Below are positions 33,354-45,623 of a DNA stretch of 64,000 nucleotides, in pieces; position 1 is the first letter of the stretch; each line of letters opens with the position of its first letter. The notes under the pieces were generated by a model. That model was not told the DNA's origin. It saw only the letters and a program-made list of their open reading frames with translations, and did not search any database. A program made the position numbers and the translations under genes. Source of the DNA: Ectocarpus siliculosus (lineage: Eukaryota > Sar > Phaeophyceae > Ectocarpales > Ectocarpaceae); contig FN649726.1 in assembly GCA_000310025.1 (NCBI GenBank), positions 3,257,070 to 3,321,069 on the forward strand, in the 5' to 3' direction.

Positions 33354-35834
33354 ATAGGCATCGTCGTGTTCGCGTCGTGCGTTTGTAGAATTGGTGGGCC
33401 GTGAAAGTCTACATGTAGGAACGGCGGCGTTGATTGCCGTGCCGTCCTGTGTACATGTTTGTTTGCAAAGGACCCCCCCTCTTCCATTCCCCCCAGCGTT
33501 TCCTGTATAAGTAAGTTTGCAACACCTATTATAGAAGTGCTCGTACTCTGATTTCCAACGCTAAGAAGTAGACTAATTCCCTGTTTCGTCGGTAGACAGA
33601 TGACTCGCGACTTGTACACGATGATGACCTATTCTCGTGATGGTCATCTAATGCTTACGTAGGTCGTCAAATTCCGACACCGCAGCGATGTTCGTTCCAC
33701 TTCCAACTATGTGTCAAAGCGGTCGCGAGTGCCTGGGAGCCGTGCTACATTTGCTGAGGTTGCGGTGTCTGTCAGATGTGTCGTGCTGTTTGGTGATCTC
33801 CGCTTTCGTGTCCTAACTTTGTCGGTTTCGGTTTCGTACAACACACCCAAGGGGTCGAGCGCAATATATATGTGGTTTCCAACAATACTTAAATGCTAAG
33901 CACAGCAATCTCGCTTCGGTAGCCAGGCGCGGCGAATGTGGAGCCCGTGCATGGTAGCTCTTGCACCGTGTTGCTTGTAGTCACTTGCTGCTTTCCACGA
34001 CGCTGATTCTGCACTCGGTGGCAACAGAAAGGTCGTGTTTAGTCCGATCACGACATTTAGACGAAGAGCCCGTCGTTCGACATTCGATAGACAGTGTTTT
34101 AGTCTGCTTGTCGACCATGGCGAGCACAAACAATTTTTGTAGCAAATAGAAACAACGACAGAAAAACATCTTTTTTCTCGAGAAGGCGGCCGCGATTTGC
34201 GAATCAAAGTGCTTGGGCAGGAGAACATCAGCTTCACGCAGGCAGCAGCCACAAAAACAAGTTCTTCAGGAAAGGTTCGAGTTGTTCTTATGAAGAAGCC
34301 AAATCACGTACATCACGTACATCCAGAATGACAAAGAAACGTGCCGAACGAAACACGGCGAGAGAAACACCCCACAGGAGTCAGATGCCTCCGGAGAACT
34401 CAGCAAACACGCACTCTGACCAGTATCTACGGAATTGTTCAGGTGTGCCACGTGCAAGGTGGTCGAAACATATTCAAAGACACCAAAAACAAGACTGTAA
34501 CGCACGAATGCAACACAAGGTCCACAGAAGCATAAAAAACGGTTGTACAAGGGGAACCCCGCTCCAGCAGTGGCCCACCACACATGGTAACGTTCGCCGA
34601 AACTCGGTCGATGCACGATGGAGAAATAGAAGAACGCGTGCAGCATGCTGCACGCGCAGGAAAGCAGCAACGCAGCCACACACACACACACGCAAAAAGA
34701 AGACAGAAGCACCGCACACGCTACACCTCCACGAGCCCTCCCAACCACACAATACAACTCCCACATCACACGGCCCAAGCTTTGCACCAGACAGCAGGAA
34801 TCCCCAAGGTTGGGGCCTCACAAATCTACCGGCGGGACGTCTCCACTGCTCTACACACCGCTCCATCGAGATAGATTGTTTACAATCGGTAGCAAAACTC
34901 CAAGACTCCCATGATCGGCACGGGAGCAAGAAAAACCGACAGAATGTTGACTCTGCAAGACAAACGACGCGTGCAGAAGATGCAAGAAAACATTTTCGTG
35001 CACAACGCAAGTGCTCGCACTCCGTTGAAGGGAAAACACCCGCTCTTCTACAAGCTACAGCAGTGCACTTTTCTCGAATTTTTCTTTTGCGGGTGGGTTT
35101 GGCCTCGTACCGTTAACACGCCCCGCTCGCAACGTTGACCTTCGTGAAACGCACAAACAACATCCATATGATACATATATGGATCAAGTTTCGTCCTTCG
35201 ACGATGCACAAACTCCTCTTGTTTATGGCCATCGCCCTCCCTTCCCCCACCACTCTTGGACAAGCCCGGTCTTACTGATACGACAGCTCTGCCAACAAAT
35301 TTGACTGCGTGGAGAGACTTGACTCATACGCAGGCATGTGCTGCCTGCGCTATGAGGGGGTATTTAGTGCTTCAACTCATCGCTACCCGAGAAAAGCCTC
35401 CTTAAAACTTAAGATATCTAGAACACATGGACAAACGTTTACAGGACCTGTGAAAAAAATCCTGTACGGTAACCAACACGGATTCCGCTGCGCAATTTTC
35501 AAACGACCACCCAAATTCTGGGGTAGTTGAGTCAGAGCGGGGAAGTCATGTCCTCCCAACGGTGACCCTTCTCCATAGAACTTTCGAAGTAGGCGGTATT
35601 GCTTCAACAAAATCATCATCAGGGAAACAACCCCCTCAAAAAGAGCAAACTGATCGACGCTGGCGAAGGAATACATCTATCCCCACAGCGCAGCGTCAGC
35701 GGTATTTGACCTTTATTCAGACTTTCGCGGAGACAGCATGAAGGACTCCTGACGTTACCCTGATCTGAGAGATCTTCACAACAAAACGTGGCGTTTCGGT
35801 CAATATCCTTGCCTCCCCGGCGCCGCCTCAATCT
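33354..35834. other. Intergenic between convergent genes; large uninterpreted frame
   Basis: This holds the 3' flanks of the FKBP-bearing gene (+) and the sulfotransferase (-). A 262-codon plus-strand frame at 34328-35116 is rich in Arg, His, Thr and Gln with no hydrophobic core and looks non-coding. A P450-like fragment lies at about 35590-35690 on the minus strand. Confidence 0.5.
35590..35690 (-). pseudogene. Cytochrome P450-like C-terminal fragment
   Basis: The minus strand reads DQFALFEGVVSLMMILLKQY after a possible acceptor (CCTTCGCCAG). This resembles the helix just after the heme Cys in P450s (consensus roughly GDQFALFE..V.L..LL..). The heme-binding Cys motif is not visible upstream, and what follows does not match a P450 tail. 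It is 140 bases past the sulfotransferase stop. It may be a relic exon or a chance match. Confidence 0.3.
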
Positions 35835-38800
35835 TCAGTTATTTTCGTCCCAATACTGCGAGAACAGCTCGTAGTCTTTGGCGTAAGCTTCATGAACTGC
35901 CTGGAGCGCTTCCGTGGTATACGCCTGCTTGTGTCGTTGTCGTTGTGCGGTTTGTTGCAAGACAGGGTGTGAAGGTGTTGGACCGGTCACCCCACGAAAA
36001 CGCGGAACAAGCACAAGAGTCAGGGAGGTGTAGGGGCGGCGAGTCGGGGGGAGAGGGGCGGAAAGATGAGATGTGCAAAAATACAGAGAGCGTGGGAATG
36101 GGAGCGAGAGAGATGCAGACCACGCGAAAGGAGGAAAAGAGGAAGACGCAGACCCGTAACGAGAGAAATGGTTGCGAGGCGGCCGAGAAGACCGGGGGGG
36201 AGGGGGGGGGGGGCGAGGAACAAAGTAGTCATACCAAACGACCAGACCGAAACACCCGGCGATGCACGTGAAGTTCTACAAAAAATGCTAACAATAGTGC
36301 TCCCACTCTTTTATCTCTCAACAAAAAGAGAGCAAGGGTCCGCAACGTCGTGCAACAACCGACCTCGTGCTCTACAGAAGAACTCCCGTACTGCCCCACT
36401 GGTGCAGGGAGAACATGACCCATTTTCAACGACATGAGGCAGCACTCTTGGTTCTTACCTCTACGAGCACGCCACCACCCCATCACCCACACCAACCAAA
36501 GGAGTATGTAGCTCAAGCACGGTGAAAAGTCTGGGGTCACACGGCACTGCGCCCTCCGTACCTCCTGCGAGCGACTCCCTGCGCTGGTCTTCTTCCCATG
36601 TCTCTCGTGGTTGGTGTCCATCCTGTCCACGAGGAACTCCTTTATCTCCAGGCCGCGTGCGGGGGAGGAGGCGAAGGGCACGATTGCCGCCGAGGCCACC
36701 TCCGTCATGTTGGCCCACCCCACGATGCGGAAGACGGGAGCAGTCACGTCCAGCGAGCAGTGGCAGTACTGCGGCGACCAGTGCCTGCTCTCGGAATGGG
36801 TCACACAAGTAGCGGTAGAGGTGGTGCTGTCGGGGTGTGGATCCCGCGCACAAATCACGTGCACCAATGGCGGTCTCGGAACTATGCACGATCTCTAACG
36901 ATAACCGTATAGTAGTTATTGGAGGAGCTCAACGAGAGAAGTACATAGATCAACGGAGCCGATGCTCACACTCAGCGAGCGACCTGAGTAAAACTGTAGC
37001 CAGTAGGGAACGCAGCACAGCAGTGATGGGCACAAAAGTGCGCATGACCAGCACCTGTATGCGGTAGGTGATGCAAAAAAAGTGACTGGACATGAGCGTA
37101 GCGAGGCAGGCGGTCACAATAGCTTGTTGCGGGTGTCGCAAGGGTTTAGTGATAGGCGGGGTGTGGGCCCATTTGTAGAAATGAATGCAGTACAAGCACA
37201 AGGCAAGACTGGAACGAGGCGAATAGAGGGTCCCGTGAGTTTGCGCGAAACGAGCGACCAAAGGGGGCAGACGAGGCCACTCGTTTCTACCCGGCATTGC
37301 TACATCCGACCGCGTTCCTAATGGCCCCAGCCCGACGCGCGGTCTTGTGGCACCCCCTGTTCCCAAGACCACAAACCGCCGGTAGTACATTGTGAACGGC
37401 CGAGGAGTGGCGCTCCGCAACGGCACACTCACTTGTTCTGCCCGCAAGGATCTTGCTTGATCCTCCTTGTGATGACGTCGACGTACAGGGCAAACATGCT
37501 GTCCCTGCCTCGGCTGGTGAACGCCTCCCACACAACAGCAAGCGTGTCTACGTCTGGCCGCCTGTGTCCGTGTGTCCGCGTGCCGTACTCACTTAGCATC
37601 GACCTCCCCAACCGGCTGACCAATGGCATTTCGTATCTCGGTCTCAACAGGACGAAATACGCCAAAATAAACACAAAAAACGTCTGATCTACGGTGCGGG
37701 GTCGGCCGACACGTGCGTTTGTTCCCGTGTGCGCGTATTCATCGTGAAGAAGCTCAACACGGAATGTAAGAAGCGTTGCAAAATGCGGACAGCTACGGTG
37801 CATCTGTACAGCCACGGGCTTTGAATGCGAGAGCGTCTTCCTATATACATAGTGGTTCGGTTTCTGCGTCTGGCGATTTACGCACACCATCAATAATCTC
37901 GAATGGTTCCGTTCGTGTCAATTTGAATTCTGCAGCAACGAGTCCACCCGAAGGAGGCAGAAGGAGATACCGTAAACATCGGGCACGGTGCATCCCCTCA
38001 CCTAATATCAATAGCTCAAATACCGAGGCTCGACTTGTACATAACGAAGGCGCTTGGTGCTCCGATGGAGCGCTCAGTGGCAAACTAAGACAAACCACTC
38101 CCTTACATGAATATCCCAGTACAGTACCCCGCCTCTTACCCTGCTGCCCCGAAATATCACCTCCTACTCTCTAACCAAGACAAACGAACCATTCATTCGT
38201 AGAATGACAACTTTCTTACGTGGGCACCCCATCCGGGAAGCGTTCGCGATCGAACAAGTCTGGCCACAGCTCCAAATACGGACAATTCCTGGTTGTTGGT
38301 GAAGGTCCCGATGATACCGCCGAGAGGGCCGGTCAATGAACGCGTAGCGTGCGAGACCGAGCAGCTATGTCAGAAAGATACCGCAAACAACGAACTTGAT
38401 AGTGGCGCGGGGGGATCACGCGTGTTGTCAATAGCGTGACATGAGGTCAAACCCTGACAAACCTGTGACGAGCTTTAACTGAAGCGATGACACCTTCATA
38501 TGCAACATCCATGACGCCCCAACGAGAATCTCAACCACCAACTCTTAGGTTCCACAAGTTTGAGTTCGCCGGGTACACAACCAGGCGAAAGGTGGTGGTT
38601 TGTTTGCCCTCGTGTTCGTGAACAGAGCGCAAAAGTCTCTCACCGCCTCTGTATTTGGACGCGACTTTGGCGCCTGCTCTGCGCCTGCTCTAGTCTTTTG
38701 TGACGTTTTTTTAATCAGATGCAACACAACCACAACGAGAACAACAATGGGACAAGCACACCCCGCACGCGCCCGTGTGCGCCTCTCTTCTCCCCTCCTC

Positions 38801-40416
38801 GCGCTTTCGTGCTGCCTCCTTCCCTCGCTCACCCATGCCGCCGTCCTTCCGAACCCCAATTCTGACACCGACCGCTTCGTGGCTCTCGCTGTGTCTCGCC
38901 AAAAGCTAGAAAGCAAGAGTTCTGAAACGTTCACCAACAAACAAACAAACAAACAATTGGACATCATTTACCAAGCCAAACAAAGACTCACGAGTATTCG
39001 TTCTCCATGTTATACTGGTTGCACTTCTGGAGGAAGCACGACAGCAGCCGCTGCGCCGGCTCGCGAACGACGGCAAACTTCAGCCAATCCGGGCTAGGAG
39101 GAGAGAACGGACGGAGGAGAGAGGAGAGAAGGAATAGAAAAGGACAAAGGCACAAACGAGACGGAAAAGGGCGCGAAGTGACGGAGGGGATGAGACGAAG
39201 CAACAGAAGGGTGGGCAGGGGGGATACGTCAAGTGCCATGTGTCGAATCAGTGGAAGAAGGAGAATGGACGACAATAGAAGCGAGGAGGGGGATTCGTAG
39301 CAAAACCTGTCCGTACGACTTCCAGCCAATAAGTAAGGAGAAAACTTGAACGTGAAGAATCATGGCAAAAAACAACACGGTTTTAGTCTACGGTAGTCAC
39401 TTGTCCAACCAAGTAGAGCCAGCGAGGACGGTGTATCGAAGTGCTTACGGCCAAACCACTCTAAAGCGTGACACCGTCAGACAGCGTAAACAACAAACCT
39501 GTTGAGAATTTGGTTCCCGCGCTGGACATCCATTTTCTCCAAGACGTCGAGGCCGTGCTTCTGGTGTCTTGGCTCCGCCCAGTCCTCGTGACCGTCGATC
39601 CAGCGGAACACCTTGATCCACTCTGTGCACGCCACCTTCCCAACAAAAAATATCGAATGCAAGACGTAAGCCAAACGAAAAACAAAAAAAAGGCGCTGCT
39701 GTAGCGGCAAAACATGGCGACCGCGCATAATGCACATACTACACAACAGCTGGGTACCGGAGTATTCCATGCCTCGCCTTTTAAACGGCGGAGTCGACGC
39801 AGCGGAACACGTCTAGCCACATGTCAAAAAAGAACACCAACCCCGCACCAAAAACATTCAGCCGGGAACCTTGGGCCCCTGAAAGTCATTACCACACACG
39901 ATGACACGACGTTTTGCTTCTACCAACCTAACGTTCCTGCGGTGAATAGAGAGCATCACACGCACGCAGGGTCGAATGCATTCCAACGAAAAATAATCTT
40001 GGGAAAAGAGAAACTTGAGAAGCCTCGAGAGAGCACACAGCGCGTGGAAAACGCCGAACTACTGTAGGGTTGTATGTAGAAGGGTGCTATCAGCACATGG
40101 AACGAAAAAGCAGCGGGATGGCGTGGTCCACAGCGGAGCAAAAGCGAGCCTCAGACGTACCAGTGGTAGCAGCGACTTGCAAATAAACACCGAAGAACGT
40201 GATGGGACTGTCAGAGGAGCCCTTTTGATGTGTTTCCACTGGCTAACGATTTGATATTTCGGTGGAGATCGGAGGTTCCCTGCCATGCAGCATAATTCTT
40301 TGAGTTTTGACCGTAATTTCGAGGTGAGATGTGAGCGCGCGCGCTCCTTGCGCCCACTCACTCCTCGTCATCGCCACATAAGCTGTAAGCTGGCCATGGG
40401 GTCGGCAACAGGAACT

Positions 40417-40450
<34 letters not shown>

Positions 40451-41338
40451 ATTGTCTCTCTCTTTCGTCGTTCCGAGGTGTGTTGAGCATAAACAAGAGC
40501 ACCCTAGTGGCAACCAATGCTGTGAGCATTGCATCAACCTGCGGCTACATCTACCGCTACCACGGCAAACACGTATCACCCAGAGACTCTCCAATGCCTT
40601 TTGGGCATCCTCTCATCCGCAGAAGCACGGAACAAAGTCGATGTTCTCTTAACGACAGCTGTTAAAATCTTCAACCAGGGAAGCAAAAGAAGGGACGCTG
40701 CATGGTGGAAACACCCGAGGCACCAATGACGCGGTGTTCGACCAACAAAGCGTTCCTAACTCGCCTTCTGGATAGGGCAGTAGACGATCCTCTCGGACTT
40801 CAAAGCGAGCGCACCATCGAAATGTCGCGGCAGTTCCAATTCCACTAATGCCCCCGTTACGTCTGACGGTACCACACCGTTCCCATCCCCGCCCTCTCTC
40901 TCTCCGTTCGTGAATGCACCCACAGCAACACCATGGCGCTCGGCTGATCGCGGGCCCTCTGGTGTCTTTTCCGCTGCCGTTGGACCTCGCTGAATAAAGT
41001 AATGCAGCAGTTTGAGAAGAATCAGGGAACGATTTGAATCAATAAGCAAGAAATGAGAGAGCGTGAGAGAGATATAGAGAGAGATACGCTTAAGGCGCAC
41101 GTCAACCCATCACTTCACCACACGTCTTTGCTCAAAGAGAAAAATGTAGAACGTAGAGAAACACGTGGCCAAGGGTCGTTGTAGGTTGTAGGTATGCCAA
41201 CTTCGGGCGTGTATGAGAAGATGTGCCGTTTAGCATCGTTAACGGAATCCTGGGCTCACCTCGCGTGGCCTCAGAGCAGCAACGCATGCATACGGTTCCC
41301 TTTGGACTAATGAACTCATGAGTGATTCGACAGTTCAT
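35835..41338 (-). CDS. Carbohydrate sulfotransferase (Sulfotransfer_2 type)
   Basis: Exons (5'->3'): 40989-40765, 39635-39499, 39093-38992, 37561-37433, 36784-36562, 35924-35835; phases agree throughout, giving 301 residues. A possible first exon is 41338-41260 (MNCRITHEF..., donor GTGAGC), which joins if exon 2 starts at 40985. It would transfer sulfate from PAPS to a sugar, probably in the Golgi; in brown algae the likely targets are fucan-type wall polysaccharides (inference). The 5'-phosphosulfate motif spans the first junction: RIVYCPIQK then VACTEWIKVFRW. The 3'-phosphate motif is FAVVREPAQRLLSCFLQKC. HWSPQYCHC and the end YELFSQYWDENN are also typical. The intron after CPIQK has a GC donor (AAG|GCGAGT). 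No membrane anchor is visible in the N-terminal part, so an upstream exon may be missing. Confidence 0.86.
40417..40449. repeat. TC microsatellite
   Basis: A pure run of about sixteen TC units in the first intron of the sulfotransferase gene. Confidence 0.9.
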
Positions 41339-44300
41339 GGCTTATGGGGGGATTGCTTCTCTCAGGGAGAACATTCATCGGTGCGGAGGTGGAGGCCTGC
41401 TTCGATCGGCAAATAGTCTTTACACCCTTCTGTGTGACCATGGAGCTCCTACCCGGCCGTAAAGCTGTGAGTGCTGATGTAACGTGATACACGATTGTGG
41501 TGGGACCCAACCGGGTAGTTTGAGTAGTCTCTTATCCAGGACCATGCATACATCGGCATGCATACATCGGCGTGTATGGATGTGTCCATTGCATCCATTA
41601 TCACACACACACGATCTCGAAAAGAACGGATGCGACCACGAAAACCATTGAACCGCCTGAAAAATACGACATCATCTACGCTTGCTTGTAGCAGTTCATC
41701 TGCACCTATGCGTAAGTCCTGCTTAAGGTGGCGAAGAAAAGGGGTTTTGACGCTGGCTCTTTTCTCATACTTAAATCCAACATAAAGAAAGAAACAAACT
41801 TCCCGCCGGAGGAACCTGGTACTTAGTACTAAATATCAGTAGAGGACACCATTAACAGGCGTCGTTCGTGCTGACACGTTTAGGTTTGCTACTGGAGCTG
41901 AAATATCGAAGGTCGCAGCAGCCTCTGAAAACAGTCCGAAATCTGCGCCGGAACCAAGCGGCATCCAACATTTGTCACAGACGTGCTCACCGCCACGAAC
42001 CGTAAACCCCTGAACGGAGTTGTCAGCAGTAGCTAGCGGCATCAGCTACCGCTAACAGTTCAGGAGATTGGGGTCAGTGGCGGCGAGCACAAGCAGTACA
42101 TGACACTGGGTGTCGGTCTAATTTACGGAGATTTGCAGAGATTATAGGTCACTACTACGACCCTCGATATCACCACCAGAAGCAGATTTGAGCGCTCAAC
42201 ACCCCCCCCCCCGCTGCTATTAGCAAAAATAATTACCAGGTCACACTAACGCACAGAAAGACTACCCGTTCGAGATATACCCCCCAGTCGAACGGGATGT
42301 GTTGGGAGTCTTTTCAGTGGGTGGAGGAAAACCGGCTGGGTACTGGACTTATTTCGAGTCTTTTTAAGCCTATACACTGATGATTTACATCAGATACCAG
42401 CTGGTGCTAAGTACAAAAACATCTGAATAGGTAACCTACATTTTATAATACATCCCCTGTGGTTCTCTACTGGGTCAACGACACTATATCGGGGAGAATC
42501 CCTCCGTTGCTATGTACAGGGTGTCCTCTAGTGATATTAGTACTAATTTGACTAGTCAACACCGACCTTATTTGAGCGCCTGCCATTTTTGCTCTTTAGA
42601 CTTGAATTCATAATAGTCTCCGTTATTTTTTCAAAGGAGGCGTGTGGAGGTAGACGCGTGAAATGTATGCTTTGAGCAGCCTCTATTGTCCTGCCGCCCT
42701 GTCCGAGAATCGACGATTTCTGTTTTTCGCGATGCCGACTGGTCTTGTGTGTCTCTTGCGCGTGTTCTGGTGCTCTCGCGTTTGTTTTCAACATTAGTCA
42801 ACATCAAAACATCAAAATTCTTGTTGTGGGGAACGCATGCACAAGAAGGCTGTGTTCGGGGTCACGTGTTTGGGGTGGTACGGAGGGGTGTTGTGGGGTG
42901 TTCCCCCTCCGCTGGTCCCAACTGTGTTGTGTGCTGTGTGCGCATCGACCACCCACTCTCGCCACGGTGCTTATTTCTTATCAACGAGGTTACGCATTTC
43001 GTGTTTATTGTGTCTGTGGGGCGAATAGTCTAAGTGTTCGATGCCCCACCGATGGTACAGAATATACCACACGCTGTTTTCCCACCGGCGCGCGGCAGCA
43101 CCTAAACGGCTAAGCGGCAGCACCTAAAATGGCGGTGTAGTCTATGCAGAGCGTTTGTGCGGCGTGTTCGTTGATCTACAAACACAAACAGATGGATGAG
43201 ACACTCATCCATGGAACGTGGTGGATTCTCAACGGTGAAACCGTGAAGGTCCAGCTACGCGTACACGGACTTGGTGGGTTGCAAACTGCGCGTGGATGGT
43301 GGCGTCAACGGCTCTTCTTACCTACCGACAGCAAGGAAGAGGCTGTGTAGTACTTATATATGCAGCAGTAGTGCTGCGTTGCTCCTCAAGAGACCATGTA
43401 CTTCTCCTACAGCAATAGTCTGCACGTACTGGTATCAGAGGCTAACAATACCTATCAGCAGCGAAGCAGGAACTGCCAAAAGGACCTCACCGTTGAGAAT
43501 GTCCCCCTTCGGCTGCAGTAGGCCAACAAGGATGCCAACCCAATCAAAACGAGGCAACCCTTCCGTAGCACCACAGCAAAGGGCCATCGTCGTGGGCTAC
43601 ACGGCCCTTCCAAGAAACAGGGGAACACATGCGGGAACCACTCCTCACTGGCTGCTTGCTCTAGCTCCTTAGTGTTCGCCGCTTGCTTTTCTGGCGCGTC
43701 GCAGATACGCAGGTGGTACTCAGCACGGGTACACGCATCAAGCTCCCCGTAAAGGAGAGCAGATCAACGCGTGCCTCCGATCTCTGGACGTGTACTCCGA
43801 TGTGATGACGCGATTACTCGGCGACCTCGATGAATACAATTCCTCCGCATTTTTTACAGTTTCATTTTTTTTCTTCGGTTGCCAATCGGTTGAAGATTCG
43901 GTGCCCGCCCGCTCAGCCCTTGTCGTACGGTAGTGCGTCTCTCAACCGAAGAGATCCCCAAGCCGGGGTCACATAGGTGCTGCACTCTCCTGTCGTGAAT
44001 AGACAACGCACCCATTCTTGATCACCGAACCATTACTGGCGAAACAAAAATGCAACAACGGCGACCTGTGTATCGCATCAACGCACAGCAGTAGTAGGCG
44101 GGCATGATGCGTGGTGTGAAAGGGTGCGGCATACACCCAGAAAAGGCTTAGGTGCACAATTTGGTAAATGAGATCTTGTCGCCGCAACTTCGGCGGTACA
44201 AACAGCCGCAGCTAGCACCCAGAAGGCGCTGTAGCATTGTAGTGATAGAAGTACGGTAGTTGAGCATGAACCCGAAAACCCATGAGAGCGACAAGGGTGG

Positions 44301-45623
44301 TGATTCAGGGCGGGTCCGGCATGGACGTCGACCTTGGTGGTAAGGTCTGCTCTCGTCAACGGTGATCATCATCACCAACCAAGGATCTTACGGGAGAAGA
44401 GATGTTTCCGTGCCGGAAGGATTTATCTCCTTCCGGAGGACTTCGGTTTCACCGAAAAAACAATTTTTTTGTGTGGATAAAAAACAGTTCTTGCCGCAAC
44501 AGTAAGTATTGTTGGGCTTGCCGGTCACCACGTGCTTGAAGGTCACGCTAAGCTCCGTTACATCTCCTCCGTTCACCACACCCTCCCCCCCTGCTGCCGC
44601 TCGTTGAGCAATTTCTTCTGTATTTCTTGCTTCAAGTTCAGTTCGAACAACGGATCTTGGCGTTCCAACGCGCATGCCGTTGCTCGATGATGGCCTCTAG
44701 TCTAATTGATATGATGTTGATTAGTGGAACTCTTTATTTATTGTATAGATTGCCGTGTGCCCACGGCTGCTTCCCCAATTGGTTTTTACTTCAAGTAAGT
44801 ACCGTTTGTGTCCTTGTGTACGATGGCGTCACACGAAGAAAGGCACTAGAGACCGACACACAGACAAGTCGAGCGCGAGCAACGGGGGGGGGTAGCTAGG
44901 CTCTCTCCCACAGAACATAAAAACACACCAAACGAAAAGAACGCAGTCTCGCATGCCATGTAAAAGTTGAAGGTTCGATATTCCCCAGGACCCGCAAGGT
45001 GGTAGCAACAGCAGCAGGGTGTCACACGAAGAAGTTTTTGCCTTCTTGGCTGATGATCTGTGGAGTCTCTTGACGTTCCTCTTGTGAATTGCTGGAAATC
45101 ATAATCATTATTGATTTTTATGGCAATCTTATTTTTGGACATATAAGACTAGACTAGAAACTGAGTACTTCCGGGCGCCCCAACAAAGTTCAGGCTCAAA
45201 ACAAGACAAAAAACAAAAAAGCCCCAAAGAACAGGTGCTCTGTCAAGAGTCGCACACTAAAACCTATACTGGCGGGGTACCCCACAAAGAAAAAAAGAGG
45301 TAGTGGTGGCGCGTACGGTATTCATACTGTAGCGTGTTACGGGCGGAAAACAACGATTCCCAGTCCGAACAGTCATTCCCTCCCCGCCGCCCTGGCCTCA
45401 AAGGGCATGCAAATGAACCAGCGCATACATGCACTCACCAGAGCTCATGGTGGACCTCGTGCACAAACGGTGGAAATCAACGATTCAAGCATGCTCTAAA
45501 AATCGACAGTACGTCGTATCCATCCGCTTGGTACAACCACGACAGGATCCACTGCAAGGTGCCACTCAATGTTACGATTATTTTGAGCCGAACTGAAAAT
45601 GTACAAAATACCGCAAGTCTTCG
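41339..45623. other. Intergenic; one inverted-terminal-repeat element
   Basis: No gene could be supported across these 4.3 kb. A terminal-inverted-repeat element occupies 41823-42546. A minus-strand stretch near 44590-44660 can be read as a short coiled coil (FELNLKQEIQKKLLNERQQ) and a plus-strand frame at 43144-43350 is open, but neither has clear splice sites. Promoter sequence of the sulfotransferase gene should lie at the left end. Confidence 0.45.
41823..42546. mobile_element. Short DNA element with 27-28 base terminal inverted repeats
   Basis: The left end TTAGTACTAAATATCAGTAG continues AGGACACC. The reverse complement of the right end reads TTAGTACTAATATCACTAG then AGGACACC. The ends match over about 27 bases with one single-base gap and one mismatch. 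The 724-base interior has no transposase; a 68-codon minus-strand frame at 41836-42042 starts in the left repeat and is unlikely to be a gene. No clear target duplication beyond TA-rich flanks. Probably a MITE-type non-autonomous element. Confidence 0.65.

Noticed and set aside
34328-35116. 262-codon plus-strand frame
   Set aside because: Composition (Arg, His, Thr, Gln, few hydrophobic residues) is not protein-like, and it lies between two gene 3' ends; left as intergenic.
38600-39097. 165-codon plus-strand frame with a signal-like stretch
   Set aside because: It overlaps an exon and an intron of the sulfotransferase on the other strand, which has clear family motifs.
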